A DNA stretch of 10,347 nt, from assembly GCA_902781245.1 (NCBI GenBank), contig CACZIP010000080.1, positions 1 through 10,347 on the forward strand, read 5' to 3'. The translations under genes and the position numbers were made by a program. The notes below the pieces were generated by a model. That model searched no databases. It was not told the DNA's origin and saw only the letters and a list, made by a program, of their open reading frames with translations. Source of the DNA: an uncultured Coriobacteriaceae bacterium (lineage in GTDB: Bacteria > Actinomycetota > Coriobacteriia > Coriobacteriales > Eggerthellaceae). Shown here piece by piece: positions 4,644-10,347 of the stretch. How positions within the stretch are numbered: position 1 is the first letter of the stretch; the number at the start of each line of letters is the position of its first letter.

Positions 4644-4860
4644 AAAAAAATGAGGTTGGTGACGCAAAATCGCACTTTTGAAAACTGCCATATTAAAAAA
4701 GTTGAGTTGGTGATTCGTTTTTATTATTACTAATCAAGTATAATTTGTAAAAACCCTGTTCACAGTGGCAAGCTATTTTTTCGCTCGTCACCAACTTAAC
4801 TCTTTTTCTAGCGAGCATCCCGGATTTGCCGACTCGCATCACCAACTCAGTTTTTTCTAG
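4644..4860. repeat. Inverted array of four GTTGGTGA motifs with 51-bp spacing
   Basis: GTTGGTGA occurs at 4655-4662 and 4706-4713. Its reverse complement TCACCAAC occurs at 4788-4795 and 4839-4846. The spacing within each arm is exactly 51 bp. Each copy lies next to an A/T run on the same side (consensus about AAAAA-n-TGAGTTGGTGA). In the right arm the spacers are related too (GGCAA..TC, ATGCT, CTAGAAAAA). The 75-bp centre is AT-rich with a TATAAT at 4739-4744. No protein is encoded. The role is unknown: protein-binding array, structured RNA, or remnant of a mobile element end. Confidence 0.65.
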
Positions 4861-4940
4861 ATAAGCATTTACGACTTGCCAGTTTCGATCCGTCAGACAA
4901 CAACCCTCCCCTTCACCTCGCGCTGCCTTAAACTACGCAT

Positions 4941-5483
4941 ATGAACACAAGGGGGTTTTGCAAAGAGCTCGTTGAGCAAATCACGCATGCCGAATGGGAT
5001 GCGCTCGACCGTTGCGACCCGTCGCTGACGATCAACAACCACAACCGCGAGGCGCTGCTTGAAATGCGCGCGTTGTACATGGCGCCCGGTACGGCGGAAG
5101 CAGCCAAGGAACCCACGCACCCCGAGCTAGACGTCGACCTGGAAGCTGCCGACGAGCACACGCACCCCGAGCCAGAAGTCGACACGGGCGCCACCGACGA
5201 GCACACGCAAACCGAGCCAGAAGTCAACGTGGAAGCAGCCGAAAATCTCGCCCGTTACTTGCAGGAATATCTCGACGAATACATGCCCGACGCCCCCGAA
5301 GGCCACAAGTGGATTGTGCTCGCCAGCCTGTACCTCGCGTTCGTGGCGCGCCGACCTCTGCATCCGATCGATCGAGCTGGCGTGGTTGTGGAACAGCTCG
5401 ACGGAAGAACCATCTATCGCTGCCCTCTCAAGGTGCCAGGCGACAACCCCATCTGCGACGCCTGCGTCTGCCTCGAGAAATAA
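4941..5483 (+). CDS. Cysteine-rich protein resembling DUF2115, with internal 15-residue repeats
   Basis: This is a 180-residue soluble protein. The C-terminal part has EGHKWIVLASLYLAFVARRP (120-139), then LHPIDRAG, then YRCPLKVPGDNPICDACVC (159-177) with cysteines at 161, 172, 175 and 177. This layout (leu-rich helix, LHP, Y-x-CP, CxxCxC) resembles DUF2115 proteins known mainly from methanogens, a tentative match from memory. The cysteine cluster could bind a metal or Fe-S cluster. Residues 54-98 are an acidic insert made of three 15-residue repeats of the form A-[AT]-[KD]-E-..-T-[HQ]-..-E-..-[DN]-.., encoded by a 45-bp tandem repeat at 5100-5234. The ATG at 4941 follows an in-frame stop at 4929, and no Shine-Dalgarno is visible, so translation may be leaderless or weak. 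It converges with the reductase operon and shares the palindrome at 5538-5563. Confidence 0.7.
   Translation: MNTRGFCKELVEQITHAEWDALDRCDPSLTINNHNREALLEMRALYMAPGTAEAAKEPTHPELDVDLEAADEHTHPEPEVDTGATDEHTQTEPEVNVEAAENLARYLQEYLDEYMPDAPEGHKWIVLASLYLAFVARRPLHPIDRAGVVVEQLDGRTIYRCPLKVPGDNPICDACVCLEK
5100..5234 (+). repeat. Three 45-bp tandem repeats inside the DUF2115-like gene
   Basis: The repeats encode residues 54-68, 69-83 and 84-98, each with T-[HQ]-x-E-x-[ED]-V at the same place. Copies two and three are closest in DNA sequence, suggesting recent in-frame expansion. Copy number may vary between strains. Confidence 0.7.
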
Positions 5484-5537
5484 AAGCTTGCCGCTGAACA
5501 TGTCGGTCTTGCCGCAAGACACTTGCCACCACAGTAA

Positions 5538-5563
5538 AAGAGCCACCGATATCGGTGGCTCTT
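5538..5563 (-). terminator. Perfect 26-bp palindromic terminator of the reductase operon
   Basis: Two perfect 13-nt arms meet at GATATC in the centre. On the minus strand the hairpin is followed by TTTT, on the plus strand by only two T. It lies 43 nt beyond the dmsC stop and 54 nt beyond the convergent plus-strand gene, so it mainly ends the operon and may also stop the opposing transcript. Confidence 0.8.
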
Positions 5564-5606
5564 AAGGAAAGGGAACCGGCAACTTGAAAGCCGCCAGGTT
5601 GAGGGG

Positions 5607-6362
5607 CTAGATGATGCTGGCCATGTAGAAGCCATAGCGCGACACGACGAGCGCCACGACGGCGATTATGGCCACGAGCAGAGCCGCTGTGCTCGGCGCC
5701 ATCTTGCCGGAGCGCGCCATGAAGGCGACTATCGCCGCGACGGCGGCAATTACCGCACCAGCGCCGATGCACGCAACGCCTGCAGCACCAAGACCGGAGA
5801 ACGTTGCTGCTTGCCAGGCAAGCACGAGTGCGAACAGGATGTTCACAACGGCCGTGACGGTTGCGAGACCCTTGTCGGATTCGCCGCGGAACACCATCCA
5901 CAGGGCCAGGCCTGCAGCAAGGTCGCCCACGATGAACAGCGGCCAGGTCGGTGTGGCTATCCACGCAACGTTGCCGTAGCTCGTCACGTAAGCGGACGTC
6001 ACGATGCACATGCATACGATGCCGACGATTGCACCGACGATGCGCACGGCGCGGTTCGCGCTTCCCGTGCGCTTGGCGAGCACGAGATCGATGACGGCAA
6101 CGACAGCCAAAACGCCTGAACTCAAGCCTTCCATCGTGAGCGAAGCCGCCGGGTTGTTCAGCACGTTCATCACCAGCGCGGGACGGCCCAGATGAGCCAT
6201 TGCGGACAAGCCGCCCACCGCCACGAGGATGAGCGCAACGAGCGGAAACACCCAAGCACGTGCGTCTTCGCCCTTTTTCGGGAACAGGGCCGCTCCCACG
6301 TAAGCGCCGGCGGCGATGCCAGTCAGCACCGTGAAGACCAGCAGGGGGAATTCGGTAATCAT
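5607..6362 (-). CDS. dmsC: DmsC-like membrane anchor subunit of a DMSO-reductase-family enzyme
   Basis: This 251-residue integral membrane protein has about eight predicted helices (roughly 5-27, 37-57, 78-96, 106-127, 139-159, 165-187, 190-215 and 225-243). It carries the DmsC-family signature HLGRPALVMNVLNN (57-70) followed by PAASLTMEGLSSG (71-83). In the known system DmsC anchors the DmsAB dimer and oxidises menaquinol, passing electrons to the Fe-S subunit. The length fits the NrfD/DmsC class of short anchors. The ATG at 6360-6362 has AAAGG nine nt upstream. It is the last gene of the operon, 20 nt after torD/dmsD, and is closed by the palindrome at 5538-5563. Assignment to the DmsC family is firm. 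The physiological substrate of the complex is not known. Confidence 0.88.
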   Translation of the reverse strand: MITEFPLLVFTVLTGIAAGAYVGAALFPKKGEDARAWVFPLVALILVAVGGLSAMAHLGRPALVMNVLNNPAASLTMEGLSSGVLAVVAVIDLVLAKRTGSANRAVRIVGAIVGIVCMCIVTSAYVTSYGNVAWIATPTWPLFIVGDLAAGLALWMVFRGESDKGLATVTAVVNILFALVLAWQAATFSGLGAAGVACIGAGAVIAAVAAIVAFMARSGKMAPSTAALLVAIIAVVALVVSRYGFYMASII

Positions 6363-6382
6363 GATTCAAACCTTTCTATGCT

Positions 6383-7222
6383 CTAGTCGAGATTTACGAG
6401 CTCGTTATCTTGGATGCCGAACGGATGAATGGCCGTAAGCTCTGCGAGCGCTACACAGGCAGGCGCGAGCTCAGGCGCGACGTCAACTGTTTCGAGAGAA
6501 TTGCATTGCGCCCAGTACGCGGCTTCCACCGTAAAGACGATGTCTGCGTGCGCGAACGTGGTTAGCGCCTCGAGCAGCTGGGGATACATCACCGCCGCTG
6601 CACCCGCCTTGGAGTTGCGAACGCTTTCAGCGTAGATGCCGATCCAGCTCGCCAGATGCGTCTCGACGAACGATCCGGCATCGCGCAGCAGGTCAGTCAA
6701 AGCCGCAGCATTGCCTGCATGGAATGCTTCGAGCGCGCGATTTGCCAACTCGGCCATGTAAGCGCACATGATGGCCACATGGTCGTCGGGGACGGCCTGT
6801 TCGCGGCGTACACGCAACCCATGGTCATGGTAGATTCCGCGCACAGCAAGCGTGTTCTCTTGGAACAGGCTCATGTCATGGGCGCCTGTGTACGGCGACT
6901 CGTAAGGGCTGGCAGGCAACGCAGCCGGTCCCACGAACACGCGCGTGTACTCGTCACGTGCGCGATCGAGCAAATCGGACGCATCGTTGGCGCGCAACGC
7001 AACCAGGAACTCACCAAATGCTTGCAATGCCTCGCTTCCAGCTGCGAACTCATCGACGACATCTGCCGTCGTGTCGTCAAGTAGCACGGCAAGCAGCTGC
7101 TCATTTGGCTCACCGCCCATCAGCTTGTGAAACAGCGCGTACAGGTAGGCGCGCGACACGAGCAGGGCTTCAAGTTGCAGAGCATCCTGAGTGCGTCCAG
7201 CGTTTTCCATCGTCTTCTCCAT
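6383..7222 (-). CDS. TorD/DmsD-family molybdoenzyme maturation chaperone
   Basis: This is a 279-residue, all-helical cytoplasmic protein. It has the family motifs EYTRVFVGPAALPASPYESP (91-110; usual form E-[YF]-x-x-[LV]-F-x-G-P...P-Y-E-S) and PDDHVAIMCAYMAELA (145-160; usual form P-D-H-...-[LM]-x-[FY]-M-x-x-L). Such chaperones bind the twin-arginine signal of the catalytic subunit and hold it until the Mo cofactor and Fe-S cluster are inserted. The cognate signal peptide is missing here because dmsA is cut off upstream. The start at 7220-7222 follows AAGGA by about six nt; a second ATG four codons later is possible. The C-terminus (about 210-279) is longer than in many TorD proteins and has no motif I recognise. 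It is placed between dmsB and dmsC. Confidence 0.85.
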   Translation of the reverse strand: MEKTMENAGRTQDALQLEALLVSRAYLYALFHKLMGGEPNEQLLAVLLDDTTADVVDEFAAGSEALQAFGEFLVALRANDASDLLDRARDEYTRVFVGPAALPASPYESPYTGAHDMSLFQENTLAVRGIYHDHGLRVRREQAVPDDHVAIMCAYMAELANRALEAFHAGNAAALTDLLRDAGSFVETHLASWIGIYAESVRNSKAGAAAVMYPQLLEALTTFAHADIVFTVEAAYWAQCNSLETVDVAPELAPACVALAELTAIHPFGIQDNELVNLD

Positions 7223-7238
7223 CCGTCATCCTTCGGCA

Positions 7239-7264
7239 GCGAAAAGGGGCTCTCCCCTATTCGC
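7239..7264 (-). promoter_or_regulatory. Intercistronic hairpin between dmsB and torD
   Basis: Two 5-bp helices (GCGAA/TTCGC and AGGGG/CCCCT) separated by one mismatch close a 4-nt loop. It fills most of the 45-nt dmsB-torD gap. It may stabilise the upstream message or reduce read-through, so that the chaperone is made in smaller amounts. The role is inferred. Confidence 0.45.
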
Positions 7265-7267
7265 CGG

Positions 7268-7846
7268 TTACAGCACCACCGATACGAAGTCTTCGCGCTT
7301 CGCGGCGGCGTTCGGCTTGTACAGCACGTTGGGGTGCGTCCAGCTTGCCGTGGGAAGATACGGAAGCTCGTTCACCAGGTCGCTGCCGTGCTTGGCACGC
7401 AGCTCGTCCAGATCGCCGAATTCAATCGCTCGCATCGGGCAGGCAGCCACGCACACGGGCGGCTTGCCGGCGGCGCGCAGGTCTTTGCATGAGTCGCACT
7501 TGACGATCATCTTGGCGATCTCGTCGTACTGCGGCGCGCCGTACGGGCACACGTTGATGCAGTTGCGGCACACGACGCATTTGGAGTCGTCGTGCACGAC
7601 GATGCCCTCGTCGTCCTTGTGCATCGCTGCCGTCGGACAGCCCTTGACGCACGCCGGGTCGGTGCAGTGGTTGCAGCTCATAACATGATGGAACATTGCC
7701 ACCTCGGGATACGAACCCGCCTCGAACGTCTCGACGCGGCGCGGGCGCGGACCGGCTTCGTGCAGGTCGTGGCGGTCCTTGCATGCCACCTGGCACGTGC
7801 GGCAACCGATGCAGCGTGCCATATCGACGTAGAATCCCATTGCCAT
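7268..7846 (-). CDS. dmsB: DmsB-like four-cluster ferredoxin subunit
   Basis: This 192-residue electron-transfer subunit has sixteen cysteines in four complete [4Fe-4S] motifs: C12/15/18 with C22 (RCIGCRTCQVACK), C58/61/66 with C70, C90/93/96 with C100 (CVVCRNCINVCP), and C117/120 with C132/136. The order and spacing (CxxCxxCxxxC, CxxCxxxxCxxxC, CxxCxxCxxxC, CxxC-11-CxxxC) are those of DmsB/PhsB/NrfC-type subunits. These relay electrons from the quinol-oxidising anchor to the Mo site. No cluster cysteine is missing. There is no signal peptide, as expected for a subunit co-exported with a Tat substrate. The ATG at 7844-7846 has AGGGGG upstream. It begins 15 nt after the dmsA stop, so the two are translated from one message. 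Confidence 0.92.
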   Translation of the reverse strand: MAMGFYVDMARCIGCRTCQVACKDRHDLHEAGPRPRRVETFEAGSYPEVAMFHHVMSCNHCTDPACVKGCPTAAMHKDDEGIVVHDDSKCVVCRNCINVCPYGAPQYDEIAKMIVKCDSCKDLRAAGKPPVCVAACPMRAIEFGDLDELRAKHGSDLVNELPYLPTASWTHPNVLYKPNAAAKREDFVSVVL

Positions 7847-7861
7847 TTCGAATCCCCCCTC

Positions 7862-10150
7862 TTAGTTCTTCTCGGCGTACATGACAGCCGGATCGGCGTA
7901 GTAGGCCGAAGTTCCTTCAGCATCCACACCCTTGGCCAGGAACGGACCGCGCTCGAAGTCTTCCTCGAGAGCCGGGCCATCGTATTTCTTGATATCGATG
8001 AGCAAGCTGTTGTAGCCGTCAACCTGCGGGAAGTAGTTCGACTGCATGCCATCGGACAGCATCTGCTCGGAACCGCCACGGTCGATGATCTCGTCGCCCG
8101 ATTCGGGCTGAGCCTTGCGCAGCATCTTGCCGAAGTCGTTGAAGCACATGACGGTATCGCCAGCCTTGATGCCACGGTCGGCGGCATCTTGTGCGTTCAT
8201 GAACACAGGGTTGCGGAAGGCCTCCTGCGTCCAGGGCATGTTGTCGTAGCAGGAGTGCGCGCGGCGCATGTAGTGCGGCGTGTACGCCTGCAGCGGATAA
8301 GCCGCCTTCTCGCCGCCGATCTTGCCGTCGACGAACGTCTCTTGGTAGCCGCGGCGCGGAACGAAGTAGTTCGCGTAGGGCTTGATGGGTTCGTCGTTCA
8401 AGCCGATGCGGTTCACGTTGTCGGCTTTGAACTGGCAGTAAATCTCGAGCTTGCCGCTCAGCGAGGGGCGCGGCCATGCGGTGTCGATCACGACCACCGA
8501 CTCGTCGTCCTCGCCGATGCCCAGCTTGTCGTCACGGTACCCCACGTAGTTGCGCTTGTCGTCCTTGGAGCGCTCGACCACATAGGAACCGTTTGCCATG
8601 AACTCATCGAAACCAACTTTGCCCTGCTGCGTCGGGAAATCAGCGTGGTACTTGGCGTTGTCGGCTGCCGTCCACGTGATGACGGGCTCCCACTTGGTCA
8701 GGTCCTCGTTCAACACGCGCTTGCCCAGGAAGTAGCCGAGCCACTGCGTGTAATTGTCAACCGGGTACGCAAGATCCGGGTCGGCGCCCATGCGCTCCAT
8801 GATCTCGCGGCAGACGCGCTTCTCTTCACGTGCCTCATACATGGGCTTGACGAGCGGCTTCCAGGCGAGTAGCGCGTCCTTGCGCTGTTTCTGACCGTTG
8901 CCGTCACCAAATGCGCTCGGCCAGGACAGCTCGCCCCACGACTCATCGTCGTTGCCCTCCCAGTGCGTGCACACCGGAAGGATGATGTCGGCAAACTGGG
9001 CGGTCAGCGAGAGCTTTATCTCCATCGAAACGCACATGTCGGCTGCGCGCATGACCTTGATTGCCGTGCTCAGATTGCCGCGCGTCTGCATGAAGTTACT
9101 GCAAGTTGCGAACAGAATGCGCGGGTTGACCGGCATCTCCTTGGCCGCATGATAGGTCGGCGTGTTCGCGCGCAGCTTTGTCTCGTCGCCCTCCGGCGAG
9201 CTGCCTGCATCGTACGGGCCTGCGGACGTGGAGATGTAGGTACCTTCTTCGAGCGAGCTCCACCAGCTGTTGCCCTCGATGCAGATGTTGGGCTTGGCAG
9301 GAGCTGCTGCTAGCGCGTCAATGTAACCGTAGATGGGATTGTTCGACTGCGTGATGATGCGGTAGCCGGAGTCGCCTGCATCCCACGTGTAGATGGCTGC
9401 GCAGCCATGACCGGACTTGCCGTAATGGCCACCGAGCGCACCGACAGTCATGAACGCCTGGGAAAGGTTCTCGGCGCCCAGATAGCGGCTCGCCGCGTAG
9501 CTGTGCAGCAGGATGACCTTGTTGTTCTTGCCGCAAAGCTCAGCGTACCAGGTGATGTCCTCAACCGGAGTGCCGCAGATCTCGCTTGCCCATTCGGGGG
9601 TCTTCGGCGTGTTGTCGTACTTGCCCAAAATGTAGTCGCGGTAGTTCTCGTCGGTCTTCGCATCCTCGGGCATGGTTTCAGGCGTGAAGCCCACCGTGCG
9701 TTCGCGGATGAAATCCCAGTCGATGACGTCGCCGCGCTCGTCGTCCAGGCGGATCATCTCGTAGACGACAGCCAGCAGGAATGCCGTGTCGGTGCCGGGG
9801 CGCACGCGCACCCAGCGGGCATCGAGCATCGATGCGGTCACGTTGTAGTCGGGGCCGACGTACACGAACCCGGTGCCCGATTCCTTCGCGTTGTTCAGCC
9901 AATACATGCTGGAATGCTGCGCCCAAGCGGGGTTGCAGCCGTACAGCACGATGGTGTCGGCGTTGGGTAGATCATACTTGTCAGGTGCCATCATGATGTC
10001 GGGATGGTCGCCCCAGCTGTACATTCCGAGCGCCTCAGTCTGGAACGCCCAGTTGCCGAACGACTCGGTCTCGGTGTTGTAAATCGCGCCGCCGATATGC
10101 GGGAACATCGCTGTGCCGGGTGCCCAACGCCAGCCGTTCACGATCGGACG
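7862..10150 (-). CDS. dmsA: DMSO-reductase-family molybdopterin oxidoreductase catalytic subunit, N-terminus lost at chimeric joint
   Basis: About 760 residues are authentic, from near PIVNGWRWAPGTAMFPHIGG to the end ADPAVMYAEKN. The molybdopterin-binding core is clear: ADTIVLYGCNPAWAQHSS, a VGPDYNVTA strand, WVRVRPGTDTAFLLAVVYEM, KTPEWASEICGTPVEDI, and late in the protein the dinucleotide-binding domain with GIKAGDTVMCFNDFGK. In NTETESFGNW the serine is the likely Mo ligand by alignment with E. coli DmsA (inference). Missing are the Tat signal and the N-terminal segment holding the first [4Fe-4S] cluster, normally some 100-150 residues. The open frame continues to 10,234, but those codons are antisense to a GH36 gene. 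It heads the operon with dmsB, the chaperone and dmsC. Eggerthellaceae carry many such paralogues for diverse substrates, so DMSO itself need not be the substrate. Confidence 0.88.
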   Translation of the reverse strand, partial: RPIVNGWRWAPGTAMFPHIGGAIYNTETESFGNWAFQTEALGMYSWGDHPDIMMAPDKYDLPNADTIVLYGCNPAWAQHSSMYWLNNAKESGTGFVYVGPDYNVTASMLDARWVRVRPGTDTAFLLAVVYEMIRLDDERGDVIDWDFIRERTVGFTPETMPEDAKTDENYRDYILGKYDNTPKTPEWASEICGTPVEDITWYAELCGKNNKVILLHSYAASRYLGAENLSQAFMTVGALGGHYGKSGHGCAAIYTWDAGDSGYRIITQSNNPIYGYIDALAAAPAKPNICIEGNSWWSSLEEGTYISTSAGPYDAGSSPEGDETKLRANTPTYHAAKEMPVNPRILFATCSNFMQTRGNLSTAIKVMRAADMCVSMEIKLSLTAQFADIILPVCTHWEGNDDESWGELSWPSAFGDGNGQKQRKDALLAWKPLVKPMYEAREEKRVCREIMERMGADPDLAYPVDNYTQWLGYFLGKRVLNEDLTKWEPVITWTAADNAKYHADFPTQQGKVGFDEFMANGSYVVERSKDDKRNYVGYRDDKLGIGEDDESVVVIDTAWPRPSLSGKLEIYCQFKADNVNRIGLNDEPIKPYANYFVPRRGYQETFVDGKIGGEKAAYPLQAYTPHYMRRAHSCYDNMPWTQEAFRNPVFMNAQDAADRGIKAGDTVMCFNDFGKMLRKAQPESGDEIIDRGGSEQMLSDGMQSNYFPQVDGYNSLLIDIKKYDGPALEEDFERGPFLAKGVDAEGTSAYYADPAVMYAEKN

Positions 10151-10347
10151 TTTCGAGAAGGCGAGCCTCGTCGGACGCCCCGATTTCGACGCGACGCTCT
10201 TGCTCAACGCCGGCCGTCCCGGATTCGGCTTCACGCACGGCGACGTCTACGCCGTGCACGTCGCATGGAGCGGCAATACATGCACGACCGCGGAACGCCT
10301 GCCGTACACGTCCGGACTCATCGGCGGCGGCGAGGCGCTCGCGGGCG
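10137..10347 (+). CDS. GH36 alpha-galactosidase fragment (both ends missing)
   Basis: The plus frame is open to the window edge and reads FTIGRFEKASLVGRPDFDAT, then LLLNAGRPGFGFTHGDVYAV, then HVAWSGNTCTTAERLP...GLIGGGEALAG. The PGFGF.HGDVYAVHVAWSGN stretch and the following GGGE are characteristic of the N-terminal beta-sandwich domain of GH36 alpha-galactosidases, which release terminal alpha-galactose from raffinose-type sugars. The catalytic barrel would lie downstream, beyond the window. The frame appears with no start codon of its own and lies head to head with the truncated dmsA. The preceding codons CAACGCCAGCCG (QRQP) may also belong to it (GH36 proteins often have QR.PF there). Such genes are typical of Bifidobacterium, Collinsella or Olsenella rather than of asaccharolytic Eggerthellaceae. 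Confidence 0.75.

Noticed and set aside
4644..4860. CRISPR array
   Set aside because: There are only four short motif copies in opposite orientations, spacers are partly related to each other, and there are no cas genes.
5428..6369. Minus-strand open frame (313 codons) overlapping dmsC
   Set aside because: The translation is arginine-rich low-complexity sequence from a shifted frame of dmsC, and it crosses the operon terminator.
7592..8872. Long plus-strand open frame (426 codons) opposite dmsB and dmsA
   Set aside because: It is antisense to two genes with clear families and complete motifs. Its protein has no recognisable domains and is typical of GC-rich antisense frames.
10148..10234. 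N-terminal 29 codons of the dmsA open frame as a genuine dmsA start
   Set aside because: They lie antisense to the GH36 frame and contain no Tat signal or Fe-S cysteines.

Overview
The centre of the window (about 930 to 10,140) looks like a gut anaerobe of the Coriobacteriia, most likely Eggerthellaceae (Eggerthella/Gordonibacter/Slackia type). The evidence is GC-rich coding sequence, a DmsA-B-TorD-C type molybdopterin reductase operon of the kind those genomes carry in many copies, and small Nif11-like double-glycine peptides. Both ends look foreign. At the left, 1-~920 is an fmt-yugP gene pair typical of Clostridia/Lachnospiraceae. At the right, ~10,120-10,347 encodes part of a GH36 alpha-galactosidase on the opposite strand to dmsA. 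Each joint falls inside a gene and at a short stretch readable as either partner, so a chimeric contig is the simplest reading. Recombination cannot be excluded from sequence alone.

Layout, left to right. 1-231 (-): start of a YugP-like zinc metallopeptidase. 242-976 (-): the C-terminal two thirds of Fmt, fused in frame to the N-terminus of a Nif11-like leader. 1004-1209: divergent promoter region with a 20-bp palindrome. 1210-1485 (+), 1793-2053 (-) and 2152-2382 (-): three small paralogous proteins. Each has an acidic leader ending in GGD followed by a C-terminal four-cysteine zinc-ribbon-like core. 2568-3017 (-): XRE-family regulator. 3135-3806 (-): TRIC/UPF0126 membrane protein. 4161-4457 (+): small beta-rich protein of unknown function. 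4458-4940: intergenic region with a terminator, a perfect 22-bp direct repeat, and four copies of a GTTGGTGA motif in an inverted, 51-bp-spaced arrangement. 4941-5483 (+): a cysteine-rich protein resembling DUF2115 with an internal 15-residue repeat. 5607-10,150 (-): the reductase operon, transcribed dmsA, dmsB, torD/dmsD, dmsC, ending in a perfect 26-bp palindromic terminator.

How it fits together. The reductase operon encodes a catalytic Mo-bisPGD subunit, a four-cluster ferredoxin-like subunit, a folding chaperone and a quinol-oxidising membrane anchor, so it is an anaerobic respiratory module. The substrate cannot be read from the sequence. The most unusual element is the zinc-ribbon double-glycine peptide family at 930-2,400, with its neighbouring XRE regulator and TTGCAA-centred palindromes. 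It resembles RiPP precursors by its leader, but its 'cores' look like self-folding zinc knuckles, and no modifying enzyme or exporter lies in the window.
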